NCBI GenBank assembly: GCA_013180625.2
Contig: SNVD02012968.1
Location: 682,001 to 746,000 of the forward strand
Direction of reading: 5' to 3'
Source: Boswellia sacra
Taxonomy: Eukaryota > Streptophyta > Magnoliopsida > Sapindales > Burseraceae
Length of the DNA stretch: 64,000 nucleotides
Below are positions 13,001-25,649 of the stretch, in pieces. Numbering within the stretch: the first letter of the stretch is position 1; each line of letters begins with the position of its first letter. The notes under the pieces were generated by a model. The model had not been told where the DNA came from, did not search any database, and saw only the letters and a list, made by a program, of their open reading frames with translations. A program made the position numbers and the translations under genes.

Positions 13001-14110
13001 ATAGTTTACAGAAAATCATATTGTACATAATTAGCGCCTACAGGGGGATGGCTAAAATATGAAGTGAAGCTTAATGAAGTGGGGAAAAAATCATTAACGA
13101 TACACATACATAGAAATTTCCATAATCAAGTATCTAATAAATCTATATATGCTTACAAATTGACACAAATAAACAAAACATGGTCCAATAATAAAGCGTT
13201 ATCGACATTAGGGGCGATGGAGAAAAAGATGATCTCAAAATTCAAGAAATAAAGAAAAGAGAATAAAACTAATTGAACATCTGCTTGGTTGCCAAGAAGA
13301 CAAGGATTTAAATCTCGCATATTAAGCTACACTTGTTTTAGCAATCAGAAAATGCTAAGCGTACATCAATAACCAAGATCCTCTATGAGCTTCAAAGAAA
13401 TTTCCTAGTTTTTCTTCTCCTTTTTGGAATTAATGGGAAGGATTTGAATGAAAGATTTTATTTAAAGTTTTTCAACTCTCTCTCTTTAAAGTCTTCACTA
13501 TTTGAACATGATTTTAAATCGCAATTTCCATTCCTTTCAGCATTCCTCCAAAGAACCACAGACAATTAAAAAAAAAAAATACCAGAAGCATCAATCATTT
13601 TCAGTAATAGAATGAATCACTTACAATGAACGATATTAATAGTACTTAACAAACCACAGTAACCCACATAAGTATAACTGTGATCAAGTTAAAGATAGGT
13701 ATTGGAAATATGCCAGAACTCCCATACTAAATTCTCACCTTAGACTAACACAGTAACACTATATGCAGTATTAGAGCCATATGATCTCATGTAATCTCAG
13801 AATACCACAACGCAAGAACAACTCAGCGAAATAACTATTAAAATTAATATACATTATGATTAAAGATTAAATACTGAAGAATGGAACACCTGAAAGCAAT
13901 TGAAATTTGGTTTAATAGAAATGAATCCGTCTCGGTAACGTACACCCTCCAATCCGGTACCTGCCAGACCTGCAAAAGAGGAAAATATTAAATGCAGGTA
14001 ACCACAATCAAGATTTCATCCTCAGTCCTAACTCAATCCCGTACATGTAAAATATAAGTTTTAAGAGAAAACAGACCATGATATTTCCACGTAGCTGATG
14101 GAGACACCAT
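7034..14110 (-). CDS. PTAC12: PTAC12 / HEMERA (PAP5), plastid transcription and phytochrome-signalling protein
   Basis: Ten coding exons on the minus strand: 14077-14110, 13890-13969, 12331-12996, 11561-11673, 10646-10905, 9630-9751, 8131-8199, 7648-7701, 7392-7493 and 7034-7132. They join in frame to 1,599 nt (532 aa), close to the 527 aa of the Arabidopsis protein. Diagnostic stretches include LDSTSGQLEPASGARASIPG and WNWRKPDKEQWSRWQRRRPD (exon 3), the IWGGDPVYP block (exon 6) and the acidic tail SENLTDFLLDFDEEE. The family (known from Arabidopsis) sits in the plastid-encoded RNA polymerase complex and also in the nucleus, where it acts in phytochrome signalling through an acidic C-terminal activation region; the acidic, glutamate-rich tail is visible here. 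The start was chosen at MVSPSATWKYHG, matching the family N-terminus. The exon 3 acceptor must be CTATCCAG at about 12997; the nearer TTTCCAG would give an immediate stop. All splice sites are GT-AG and I see no disablement. Confidence 0.93.
8219..8452. repeat. Tandem duplication, two units of about 117 bp
   Basis: The segment beginning GTCAGCACTTGAAGATGAAC occurs at 8219 and again at 8336, each followed by an A-rich run, CTCCATCCATGT and ATGCAGTACTT. The two units are diverged but clearly tandem copies. They lie in the PTAC12 intron between coding exons 6 and 7. Confidence 0.8.
8793..9078 (-). repeat. TRIM 3' LTR (element read on the minus strand)
   Basis: 286-bp terminal repeat with TG...CA ends, next to the polypurine tract at about 9079-9092. 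It is about 93% identical by eye to the partner at 9177-9462 and much more GC-rich than the surrounding intron. Confidence 0.88.
9161..9174 (-). other. TRIM primer-binding site
   Basis: Minus-strand TGGTATCAGAGTCA, matching the initiator tRNA-Met 3' complement for the first 11 bases, two bases inside the 5' LTR. Confidence 0.88.
9177..9462 (-). repeat. TRIM 5' LTR (element read on the minus strand)
   Basis: 286-bp terminal repeat next to the tRNA-Met primer-binding site. Read on the minus strand it contains the word CTTAAATACC, a plausible TATA-like core promoter about 40 bases in. Confidence 0.88.
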
Positions 14111-14292
14111 TTCTACTTAACTCAGTACACAGCAAGTAAACCTGCAAAAAGAATAAACTAAAACATAAAAAAAAAAAAAAAAATCAAATTGAAACATAAA
14201 ATACAACAAGGTACGAGGGAAGCGAAAAACGCACCGTTTTACGAAAGGAACAGAGCTGAGTGAAGGAGGAGAAGCAGAGGAATTGTAGCCAT
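14111..14292 (-). promoter_or_regulatory. PTAC12 5' leader with an intron and a spliced upstream ORF
   Basis: Upstream of the PTAC12 start there is a good donor (TTTC/GTAAAA, exon ending at 14243) and acceptor (TTTTTGCAG/GTTTAC, exon resuming at 14141), implying a roughly 100-base leader intron. An upstream ATG at 14292 opens a short frame that, across this junction, encodes 24 residues (start MATIPLLLLLHS) and stops before the main ATG. Transcript evidence is not available, so both intron and upstream ORF are predictions from sequence. Confidence 0.5.
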
Positions 14293-14299
14293 GAAAGCA

Positions 14300-15730
14300 G
14301 AGGAGTTGAGTCGAGTGATTTTGAAGTTCAGGTTCAGGGTTTTAGCATGCCGGAGTTGGGGAAGAAATTCATTCTAAAAATGGATAAGATGGCTGCGTTA
14401 AGTAAGCAGTAGGCTCTTTATACGCACCGTTTTTTGTTTTTAAATTGGAATGTTTTCCCGTTTTCTGATTTTGATTTTACTTACCACCTGCAAATGTACC
14501 TCGACGACAATGAAAAATTAATTTTTGAAAAAAAATCATCAACTCTTTTAGTTTTTGAAGATTATAAAAGAATACGTTATTAAATAATTTTGTTATTTAT
14601 TTAGTTCATAATTTTGCTGTAATATGTAAACAAATAATTTGAATAAACTATTAATAAGGGTGTGGGATATAAGATTTTCAAGCCCAACGCATTTCCAAAT
14701 TCAAAACTCAAAACAAATACAAACGAATGCAATGCATATAGAAGGCCAATAAAGCTTCGGTGATTTTAGGCCACAAGGAAAAACAAGCTCAATCAAGATC
14801 CAGAGTTCAAGCAAGAGTCGGCCACATCTAGATCAATGCAACACATGCCACGTGACGCAATAAGGTGTTTTTATATCCAAATTCTACAATTATAAATTGA
14901 GTTGGTATTATTGAATGAATATTTCATTACCAATCTTAATTAATGTGATAAACTATTTAAATTCATTCATTTAATTATATAATATTATACCAGTTTGTAA
15001 ATTTAAATTTGTATAAAGAGTTTATAAGAAAAGAGGGAAGAAAGAGGTAAGCGGGCATTTCGTTAAAAAGTTATAAACCCAACTCAGGTTAGGTGACAAC
15101 TATAGTCACAACCATCATCGATTGAGGTCTAAGGAAACCTTCACACTCTATAAATACTAACTCCATAGGAAGCCCACAAGGATAATACCTATAATAACTC
15201 CGCTAAATGTCGCTTAATTTTACTTATTTCCAATATATTAGCACCACTAACGAAGTGCTAATCCCAGCGCATCACTAAAGAAAGTTGTTTCCCGTGATTG
15301 TAGAGAGTAAACATGGATAAAAATTTTATTCACTTTTTATCTGTAAATTGGGCTTCCAAATTTTCCAAAGCATCAATATAGATCCAATCAATGTTGGCCT
15401 AAATTTCAGGTCAAGAATATTTCGAAAATTTTGTTTAAGACTCCTCCAATTTTCATATCCTAGTTATAAACTATTTTTGCTCATATAAAACAAATCTTAA
15501 AATTACATTGGGTTTTTTTTTTTTTTGGCTCCAAGGCCAGCTCTCCCCTCGTGGTTTTCAATATTGCTATTTCTCCCCGATTTCAAAAGCAAACCGTTAA
15601 TATAAACGGTGTAGGGGTAAAATCGATAACAAAATTTCGTGGGATAAAAAAATTAAAAGGAGTTAGACAATGTCAATTGTCAGCTTGCAATAAATGTTGT
15701 GGCTTAGTGGAAACATAATAAAATTCAATA
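14300..15730. other. Intergenic region upstream of PTAC12
   Basis: Contains the PTAC12 promoter side and unassigned AT-rich DNA. A TATA-like TCTATAAATACT lies near 15147 in a stretch (about 15040-15310) whose composition resembles an old LTR, but I could find no matching terminal repeat or target duplication. No gene is supported. Confidence 0.4.
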
Positions 15731-15879
15731 TTTGTTTTATATAAACATTTTACAAACCCTAACTCAAATTGAAAATAACCTAATTCCTAAATCCAATGTG
15801 CGGCTCCTTCGGTCCTCTTCTCTTCCCACTCAGGCTTCAAGCCACCATAACTTCAAGGCTCTTTCAAATTTCAAAGCCG

Positions 15880-16530
15880 CCATGTCCGTCTCCGTCTCCG
15901 TGGGCTGCGTTTCGTCAAATTTGCTGAACCAAGAAGACGAGTTCACTCAACTCGGTAGCGCAGCATTGAGTCACCACATTGTTTCACTCACCTCCACCAC
16001 TTATGGCCTCCTCAATCTTGACCCACCTTCACCTCAGCCTTAGCCCTACCCCACCACCGCCGCCGCCGCCACTACGCCACATACCCCGCCTCCGAGATTC
16101 ACTCTGGGTTTTATTTTTGCCACCCCACTGTCCGACCCAAGCTCCTCCCCTCTGAACCAGAAGTGATCAACTCTTGGGAACTCATGTCCGCCCTCGACAC
16201 GGACAGCAGTTTCCATTTCTCTGCTTAACAACCATCCAAAGAAAACTCACATCCAGACTTCACTTTCAAAACACCAGCAACAGCCTCAGATCCACCACCG
16301 CCACTGCCAGAGAAAACCCACTCCTCTCTCCCCTCACGATCTCACTGGTTCCAGGTCTCCGCCGCTCACCACCCTTGCCAAGTTCCACCCCTTTTCCCAC
16401 CGCCAGCTCCAATTCCTTCCTTTGAAATCTGGCCTCTTCTTCTCACCACCCACCAACTTCTCAGGCTCTCCACGGCCCCGCAGTTTTCGCACTCAACTCG
16501 CCCAGTCCATCAGCCGCTGTATACAGATTT
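15880..16530 (+). pseudogene. Truncated pseudogene of a plant glutaredoxin-domain protein (At3g28850/At5g39865-like)
   Basis: The frame reads GCVSSNLLNQEDEFTQLGSA and SHHIVSLTSTTYGLLNLDPP, the N-terminal hallmark of a plant glutaredoxin-domain family that starts MGC. Here the expected initiator is GTG instead of ATG. The frame ends at a stop after about 45 further codons. The family block EPEVINSWELMSALD then appears near 16153 in a different frame, again followed by a stop. The downstream sequence is a proline/serine-rich remnant and the C-terminal glutaredoxin domain is absent. So the copy is frameshifted, interrupted and 3'-truncated. No introns are visible, but such genes are typically intronless, so this does not distinguish a retrocopy from a decayed gene copy. 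Confidence 0.75.
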
Positions 16531-18060
16531 GATTTTGTATTTTGATTGTGATTTTGTATTTTCGATTGTGATTTTTAATAATATTAATTAAATGATTAAT
16601 ATTATTTTAATGGTCAAACCGGTCGGTACGAGGGTTTTTAAGTGATATTGCGCATATTTTATTCTCTCACGGGTTGTGACATTGTCAGAGGCTCTCTTGC
16701 CGTTTAAGTCAATGGATTCGATTGGCGTTTAAGTTAATGGATTCAATTCGAATTAAAGAAGAAACTGTAAAATAAAAATTTAAAGGGGTAATATAATTAG
16801 ACCTGATCTCGAAAAGAAAATAGAAATATTTCAATTACATTCAGGCAATACTGTCTTGATATATGTATTTTTAATACGATCTCATTATTTATGTGATATT
16901 ATGAAATTAGCAGAAATATTGTGGCCGTATAAAAAAAATTAATTTTTATGATTTGGAAGTGATATCTAGTTAACGAGGATTCAACTTGAAAGGACGTAAA
17001 CATTCCAACCAAACATGTACGCTTCCATTTTGCTAATAAAAATTAAATTTTATGATTTTGAAACAAACAATTAGTAGCTTACCATAAATAACTTGAAAAA
17101 AAAACCCTATTAAAAGATAGATAAATAAATAAAGCTAACCGATATTTATCATAAATAGGAGGAGTCGATTAACAATTCCAACAATGGTTTGGAAACAAAA
17201 ATAACTTTGAAACTATTTTTGAGAAAATAAATTCATATTTCTTCTTTACGCAAATTTCACGCCAAAACTTGTTTCGTACGTGCAAAATCGTTTTTTTAAA
17301 CATTATTGTTTTAGCAACAAAAGATTTTATTAATGCAAATTATAATAACAATCTCCAACAATAAAAAAATCTAATAAAAATAAATTAATAGTATTATTAT
17401 ATTATAAAATCTATATACAAAATTGATGTGATTTCATTCATTCAATGTCATATAACTTATCAGCATTTATTAACAATTCATATTAATATTTCTATTTATT
17501 TGATGACACATTAATTTTATATAAAATCTGTATACAAAATTGATGTAACACTACTCATTCAATGTCACATGGTTTACCATATTAATCTTTTCAATCCATA
17601 TCAACTTTGTATGTAAATTTTATATACAAACTTTGTAAATATAACATTATTGACAAATCATTACAACAAAATTATAGGAGATGACATATTTTTGAGATGA
17701 AAAAAATGGGATATTATTTATTATATGTGTAATTTATTTCTTAAATTAATAGTTAATCGTGCTAAAGGGATGTCCCAAAATAAAAAGTTTTAACTAAAAA
17801 ATAGCGTAAAACAATTTTAGGTATGGAGATCGTGACAACAATAATACGAAGACGTGCTGGCCAATTGGCTGTTAACAGAACAAAAATATTAAAGAAAAGA
17901 AAAAGGAAAAAAGAAAAGAGAAAGCAAAAGGATGAGCAGCCATACCATAACACTAGCCGAGGCCTTACGATAAAGTTTTTACTTTTTGCATGTCAGTCCC
18001 TCAACTGTGTGTTATTTTCTCTAACCTATCCTTCTCTTGCACACTTGCTTTAGCTTACAA
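16531..18060. other. Intergenic AT-rich DNA upstream of the galactosyltransferase
   Basis: No gene recognised. Contains a diverged direct repeat (separate entry), A/T tracts and, at its upper end, the likely promoter of the plus-strand galactosyltransferase. The purine-rich stretch 17820-17940 can be read as a lysine-rich frame but looks like low-complexity sequence. Confidence 0.4.
17405..17573. repeat. Diverged direct repeat pair of about 48 bp
   Basis: A motif of the form AAATCTATATACAAAATTGA followed by TGT and ATTCAATGTCA occurs near 17406 and again near 17525. The surrounding AT-rich block may be an old MITE, but no clean terminal inverted repeat was found. Confidence 0.5.
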
Positions 18061-18595
18061 ATACGCATGTTACAGAGATTACTCATTCCAACGCTCTCAT
18101 CTCGTTATCATCAAACTCGAACTACATTGTGCCATCAGCTTCTTGATTCGCACAAGTCAACTGGATTTCTGTTAGTTTCTTAGATTGGGTTGACGTGGTC
18201 TTTGTATGCATGTTAGGGTTCGTTTTGATGCGAGGATCAAGTATTGGAAGAATGCTTGTGAACTGGTAATGAATTTGGGGTTTTGAGTTCAGGATTTTTG
18301 TTGGGTTTTACTCAGTTTATGCGTTATTAGTTGATCAATGAACTTGAGCTTGAGCTCTTCTATACATTTTAGTTCTTTTAAGCGCTTTTATCTCAGTTTA
18401 TTAGGATTTATTGATCTGCATTCATATACTTAAAGTGGGTTTATTTGAAGAATTGGGTGCATTTTGTTTTGCTTTATTTTGTTGGTTTTTCAGTTTATTT
18501 TCTGTGGTTCTTGTTGATGGAAGGAAAAGAAATGTGTTTGAGAGGTTTTTGGTTCTTTTGAAGTATTGTGTTGCTTTGTTGTTGGACTTTACAAG

Positions 18596-21500
18596 ATGAA
18601 GAGGCTTAAAACTGAGCCTAGTAGTGTTAGGAGGTTTAAATTGTCACATTTGTTGTTGGGGTTAGGCACGTTATACTTGGTTTTCATTGCATTTAAGTTC
18701 CCACAATTTTTGGAAACTGCGGACATGTTGAGCGGAAATGATAATTATGGTGTGTTGGATGGGAACATGGTGGGGGACGATGGGGATTCAGATTTGAGTA
18801 AGCCATTTTTTAGCTCTGTTTATAAGGATACATTTCACCGGAAACTAGAAGATAATGAAATTAAAAAGGCACCGTTGACGCCGAGGGAGGTGCTTTTGGA
18901 GAAGGGAAAAGGTGGATCACGGCCTATAAAGCCACTTCAATTCCGATATGGTCGGATAACAGGTGAAATTATGAAGCGAAGGAATAGGACTAGTGAGTTG
19001 TCAGTGCTTGAGAGAATGGCAGATGAGGCATGGAGATTAGGATTGAAGGCATGGGAAGAAGTGGATAAGGTTGATGTAAAGGAGGTAGTTAAAAATGATG
19101 TATATGAGGGGAAGCCTGAGTCTTGTCCTTCCTGGATATCTGCAAGTGGAGAAGAGTTGAGTGGGGAAAAAGTACTGTTTCTTCCTTGTGGGCTTGCTGC
19201 TGGATCTTCTATTACAGTGGTGGGAACACCACATTATGCGCATCAGGAGTTTCTGCCGAAGCTTACAAGACTGAGGAGTGCTGATGGTTTGGTTAAGGTT
19301 TCTCAGTTTATGGTTGAATTGCAAGGATTGAAGTCGGTTGTTGGGGAGGATCCACCGAAGATTTTACATTTGAATCCTCGACTGAAAGGAGATTGGAGTC
19401 ACCAGCCAGTCATTGAGCACAACACATGCTATAGGATGCAGTGGGGGGCAGCTCAGAGATGTGATGGTTTACCGTCAAAGAAAGATGATGACATGCTTGG
19501 TAAGATTTATTGTGTTCTAAATACTTACACCTGTTGTTCTTATGGTTCTTCTTAGTTTCTTTTGCAAGCTTCACCAACTGTACCAAAGACGCAAAGTTCA
19601 CAAGAATATATGCGCTCAGCAGTAGAATGTGGAAGTATTAACTAATAATTAATATACAGTTTTATGAAGGAACTAATGCGAGTTGGTTTTGTGTCTAAAA
19701 ATGAAAGTGAGTTTATTTTATGCTAGAAAGGACTGGTAGGGAAACATGATTTAGACTGCGGTTTGCTCCCACAGAGTTTTGGGTCGATTTTTCGAGCCCA
19801 TCAAAATATTAAAAGCCACAAGTTTCATGTTTTCTAAAGATGATGGGGTTTATGAGGGCCAGTTCAAACTTGAATTTGTTAAGCTGGTTTGAGGAATTTC
19901 TGGGTTATCAAAAAGAAATTAATAACTTAGGTTTATGCTTTAAGGTTTGACTTGTGGGGTGATTTGGGGCATAATTGCATGAGTTAATTATTTAACTAGA
20001 CACTCTTCCCCTACTTAAGTTACAGTTACCCATGTCCAATTGCGTGGCGTGCAGGATTTGCTTGTTTAGCTTTAGGATCCTAAGATCTGTTCAAACCTTC
20101 TTAAATTGCTTTATGCTTCTTCGGTTCTGAAGCTAAGTTGCAAGGATTCATATTTTTCAAAATCTCTACTTAACCTTAGGCTGTTGTTGGATTTTAGGCT
20201 AACTCTTTTTTCTAATTTTTACCTACATATACTACAAAATTACTTAAAACAAATATCCACCTACTTGAGTTATGGAATTTTCAATATGAAAATTAATTTA
20301 ATATACTACTTCTGTTAATATTCAAATTTTTGTATCAAGCCAAGAGTAAATTATTTCCTTCTTTTTCCCCCCTTCAAGATTTTTTGGATAACTAGAAATT
20401 AGAAGTTACTTGTGTTGTATGGATTTCTTAGAATGCCAGTTTGGGTTGTGATCTTCTCTTTCTTCTTTATTCATCTCAGTTTGGAAGGGATTTTGGGAGC
20501 TTAATAATGTATAGCTTGGTTTTTTGCTGCCCCTGATATTTTGTTCTCGTTGTTGAATCTTGGTCCATTTCACACACGTAAATTTATACCAATTCTCGTC
20601 CTCAGTTTTCGAATCAAAAGAAGAGAAAGAAAAGGGTGTTGAGCTCCTAGGAACTGGGGTGATGTGTTTGTGTTGAATCATGTTATGCATATGTATTATT
20701 GGAAAAGTAGGCTCACTGTCATTTTTGTTTTTATTTTTAATATCTTGTTTTGATGCTTGTAAAACCTGATTCTTGCTGAATAATGCTCTCAATTAATTTG
20801 TGTTTTATCACAGGAAGAATGTGGACTTTGTGCGGTCCTCAGAAACTGGATCTCTTAGTTTGTTGTGATATAGTTTAACTAGGTCTATCTTTTCTTTTTT
20901 CTTTGAGCTCTGCCATATTTCAATTGAGTTGTAACAGGTTATTATTGCATGTATTTGGCAGTTGATGGATTTCTAAGATGTGAAAAATGGATGCGGAATG
21001 ATGTTGTAGACTCAAAAGAGTCCAAAACAGCCTCTTGGTTCAAGCGGTTCATAGGGCGGGAGCAGAAACCAGAAGTCACCTGGCCATTTCCTTTTTCAGA
21101 GGGTCGACTGTTTATCCTGACCCTGCGAGCTGGTGTTGATGGATACCATATTAGTGTTGGAGGAAGGCATGTGACTTCGTTCCCTTATCGGACGGTATGT
21201 TTGCTGTGACAGGGATCTAGGTGTTGTTCAATTGCATGTCTACTATACCAGTTCTTAACGGTTCCATGTATGGGAGAATAGTAGTTTTCAAAGTGTGCAT
21301 TTTTTTTTTGTCTTTAATGGCTTTCTTTTATCTATGCTGGGTTTCACTTCGTTTTTTGTCAGACAATTTTTATTTAACAGAAAGATTTTCAACTGGATTT
21401 TACTATTTTACTTTCTATTTTTATAACTATCCTTTCTACTGCCACTGGTATGTTCTATTGGTCTCTTTGTGGGGGTGTGATCTCATAGCCACTAAACATA

Positions 21501-24225
21501 ATATTCATAATCTTATGGTCAATTTGGTGACTCAGTGTGATCTTTCATTTAATTTATTATCTTTATCTTTATTGTTATTTTTCAGTTATGTTGAGCAGAA
21601 AATTCCTTTCCTGATCATGTTTTTGCTCTTCCTTCAGGGATTTACACTCGAAGATGCAACAGGTCTAGCAGTTAAAGGAGATGTGGATATTCATTCAGTT
21701 TATGCTACCAATCTTCCAGCCTCTCATCCTAGTTTCTCACTTCAAAGAGTATTGGAAATGTCACCGAAGTGGAAAGCCAGTCCTTTGCCAAAAAGTCCTA
21801 TTAATCTTTTTATCGGAATTCTTTCTGCTACTAATCACTTTGCAGAACGCATGGCAATTAGGAAAACTTGGATGCGTTCTTCAGCAATCAAGCGTTCCAA
21901 TGTTGCTGCCCGTTTCTTTGTTGCACTGGTATGGTCTTCTATTTCTTTCTCAAAGAGAACACAAAAAGCATGGGCAGCCAAAACTATACACAAATACCCC
22001 GAAGCAATAATAACTCTATCAAAAAGCTCCTTTCTCCATACAACCAGAATCTGGGCTATACAAGTAGGCTTTTAAATTCCCTTCTTAATTGAGATGAATG
22101 AAGAAAGAGTAATCTTGGAATTCCTTTTAGAATGAAGCCCAAAGAGAAGCGAGAAACCAATTGCTATCCCATAATTCTGCACTTTTTTTTGTCTCCTATC
22201 TTCTCTTGTATCTTTCCTGCCAAATTACCCAAACAAGGGCTGAAACTTTCTGAACATAATGTGTGTATTAACATGTACTTCGCCTTAAATTTGTTCCTAA
22301 TAATTATGAAATTAACTTGTAGAATCCAAGAAAGGATGTGAATGCTGTGCTGAAGAAGGAAGCTGCATACTTCGGTGACATTGTCATATTGCCATTTATG
22401 GATCGCTATGAGCTTGTGGTTCTGAAAACCATTGCAATCTGCGAGTTTGGAGTGAGTCAAAGAATTTATACTTACTCTTCATTAATTGAATGTTTTGTAT
22501 GGGTTTTACTTGTATAGGGTTGTCATCATTACATCACTGTTGTGATTATTCTTGCTGGATTGTAATTTTAGTTGTTTAAATGGAATGATTTGCCATGCAG
22601 ATTCAGAATGTGACGGCTGCATACATCATGAAATGTGATGATGACACATTTGTTAGAGTGGATACTGTCTTGAAAGAAATTGAGCGCATCTCTAGAAAGA
22701 AGCCCCTTTATATGGGCAATCTGAACCTCTTACATCGTCCTTTGCGAAGTGGAAAATGGGCATTTACTTATGAGGTGTGCAAGTGTGCAAGTTCTGTTGT
22801 GAATTTGAGTTTACTAATTATCCTCCATGGTGTGATTGCTCACTTTGTGAATTTGCCTTGTCCTCTGTCTCTGGATGATACTATCCCTGAAACAAAAATT
22901 CAGCATATCTATAAAAATCAATACGTTTGCCTCTAGAGTAGCATGGAGCAATAAAAGTTATCTTACAACTATATGGTTACAAATCTGTATTAAAGTCTGC
23001 TACAGCTTGTTATTCTAAACCCAAATTTAGGCAATTGAAATTGATTATTCATATAAGCATCTGCTAGAGGTGATTTCTTTGATTGCAAGGCTGAAGATGC
23101 TTTCCTAGTAGTATTAGATAGCAATTACTTGAATCAATTGCTGCTAGGATTTGTTAGCTTCCTTGTCATACAGCAGGTATTTCGAGAGAATTAGGGACAC
23201 TTCTAGCATCAGTTGAATCTTTTATCTCTTATTTCCTCGATCCACTTCCTTTGCCTTTTCAGCCCTTATTGATTTACCACCAACTTGTGAAACATACTGG
23301 ATTTAGGCTGAAGCTTAGAGGAGCTCTTATTTCCAGTTTCTTATCATGCCTCTAAATCAATGTCTTCCTTCCCTTTAGAGCCATCAACTTCAAATTTTCA
23401 CACTTCAGCTGACTCTATATACTTATGCTTTATGGGTTTTGGACTGTCATAGTCCATCTGTTTTATAGGGATTCCTTTCAATCAGATTCTTGCAAGTTTG
23501 ATGCATTGGAAGTGGGATCATTTGAGCAAATGACAAAGTAATTTTCTTAGATGTATTTAAGATTGTCATTCTGGTAGTTCTTGTCTGGATTTAGGTTGTT
23601 CTTTTGTTGGATTCATTTATTTTGAAACAGATCTTAAAGATTATGCATGTTAGTTTTTCTTTATGCTCTCCTTCATCTCCAATATTGTTGTTTAATGTTA
23701 CATTAGTTTCCTCTGTGCTCTCTTTCATCTGCAACATTGTTGTTTAATGTTACAGGAGTGGCCAGAAGAAGTGTACCCTCCCTATGCCAATGGGCCTGGA
23801 TACGTGATTTCCAGTGATATTGCCAAATTTATTGTCTCTAAACATGGCAATCAGAGCCTAAGGGTTAGTAGGGCCAAACACTTATCTGTTTCCTTGCAGA
23901 ATGCTCTCTTTCTTTTTATCCTCTCCGCTTACCCTCTCTGATAAAATAATTTTTCTTGCAACCTTTTCCCTGCCTCACTAATAAACAACTGGAATATACT
24001 GTTTCTTGTTGGTGGCAGCTCTTCAAGATGGAGGATGTGAGTATGGGGATGTGGGTTGAGCAATTTAACAGTTCAACTACTGTACAGTACTCTCACAACT
24101 GGAAATTTTGTCAGTATGGATGCATGGAAGGTTACTACACTGCACATTACCAATCCCCAAGGCAGATGATCTGCCTTTGGGACAAGTTGGCCAGAGGTCG
24201 GCCGCATTGCTGCAACTTCAGATGA
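18596..24225 (+). CDS. GALT6: Hydroxyproline O-galactosyltransferase, GALT6-like (GT31 with galectin domain)
   Basis: Seven exons: 18596-19499, 20962-21194, 21638-21928, 22323-22451, 22601-22774, 23756-23863 and 24019-24225. They sum to 2,046 nt (681 aa), the same length I know for Arabidopsis GALT6. The family transfers the first galactose onto hydroxyproline of arabinogalactan proteins in the Golgi. Visible features: a short basic N-terminus and one signal anchor (about residues 17-40, [15 protein letters not shown]); a galectin-type lectin domain over roughly residues 185-405 (exons 1-3); then a GT31 catalytic domain with [20 protein letters not shown] and the metal-binding acidic motif CDDDTF (Asp 532-534). 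The C-terminus [13 protein letters not shown] fits the family. All junctions are GT-AG and in frame. The start is the first ATG opening [10 protein letters not shown]; upstream in-frame residues in the leader do not resemble the family. Its 3' half (exons 4-7) is duplicated at 45.4-52.9 kb. Confidence 0.95.
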
Positions 24226-25640
24226 CAAGCCACTCTAGCTGCTTATGTACAACACAACCATTGTTCCTATTGCCCCCATGATTGGCACCACCCTTTTCTC
24301 CAATCTGTGTTAAATGAAGTAGGCTCTGAGTATGGCTGTGTAGAGCGACAGCACATTTTTTGGGGGGAATGGAGAAGCTATTGTACCTTGAACTGATTGC
24401 GGCAGATAATTAGGTCACATTTTGAGGCGTGAATAGAAAACAATGCAGAATACTTAGAAAGGATAATGTATATTATTTTGACACATGAAATATCAATTTA
24501 GTTGATGCAAATACTTAGAAGCTTACATATCTCCGTGTGCAAATTTTTATTTAGTTGCTTATATTAGCTTAGCTTCCAAATGTTTGGTTTCCTCTTTGGC
24601 CTTTATGTTACAGAACTTCTACAATTACCACAATCACCATACTTACAATTCCTACTCATTCTCCATCTAGAGTCTCGAGGTCGTTAATGTATGACCTGAT
24701 ATATAATGGATTTGATGCGTTGGTTTAGTAAATACAAGTTACCTCTTCTTGATAAATGAACAAAATTTGTTGTGGAATAAAAGGACAAACAACAAACTGT
24801 TAACACAAATCAGCGAAAGCATTTGCTTCGTAGTGTTTATGTAAGGTGAGTGGATTGCGGTGAGTTGTGGGCAAAGAAACTATTTTGGATCATTTATGTC
24901 ACATTCACCAAACACCCAACAGCTTCGTGTTGAATCGAATCATGGTGGGTCGTTTATGTTGTGTAAAGTGTAGAAATTGTGTACCCGGACGGTAGTGTTG
25001 CTTAGACATGAAGACAAAGTCCAGGCACGCTTAATTTCTACGACATGTTTGGATACTTTTAACAAAAGTTCTTCTATAGAAGTGACTATAGGCATCTCCA
25101 TCTAGTCAAAAGCACTTCGAATTCAATATTGAATAATCACTGTAAAATATATGCAAAACACTTTAATTGTTTTATTTTTATATTTATATAAAACAAAAAT
25201 AAGGAATTTGTTTTCGCTTTCAAGCATGTTTGCTGAAGTAGAATAGAGAGCTTTTCGGATGGGAACCGTGTTACGATGGATTCGGTTCAAATTGTGCCTA
25301 AAGTTAAAACAAGACCTGTTCCACTCATAAATTTATACCGACTGTTGGTTCCGTAAGAACTGATTAGAAAAAAAGTTATCATTAGACGAAAACCATAAAC
25401 TAAATGGATTAGTTTAATTGTGACAAAAAATTTACAATTTTGTAAAGAATATTCTTATAATGAACGCATGCTGAGATTGCAAAGACATTAAATATTTATA
25501 TAAAATCATCCTTTATTGTTGATTCGTATCATATTAAAGTCAATAACAGCTTTTGGATTGTTATTATTATCAAAATCGATAATAATTGAAAATAATAATG
25601 AAAAAGATGGAAGCGTGATCGTTTTAGTTTTAAAATATTG
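24226..25640. other. 3' UTR and flank of the galactosyltransferase (parental duplicated copy)
   Basis: Non-coding. Starts with the 3' UTR of the galactosyltransferase and continues as AT-rich DNA. It is nearly collinear with 52,920-58,270, apart from the large insertion there. The uninterrupted TCATTTATGTCACATTC at 24,890 is the empty site of that insertion. Confidence 0.6.
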
Positions 25641-25649
25641 GCACAGACT

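Noticed and set aside
16046..16425. Proline-rich frames in both directions over the glutaredoxin pseudogene
   Set aside because: They are out-of-frame readings of the same degraded coding sequence.
21221..22075. 284-codon frame spanning exon 3 of the galactosyltransferase
   Set aside because: It is only exon 3 plus read-through into both neighbouring introns; the spliced model gives the exact family length.
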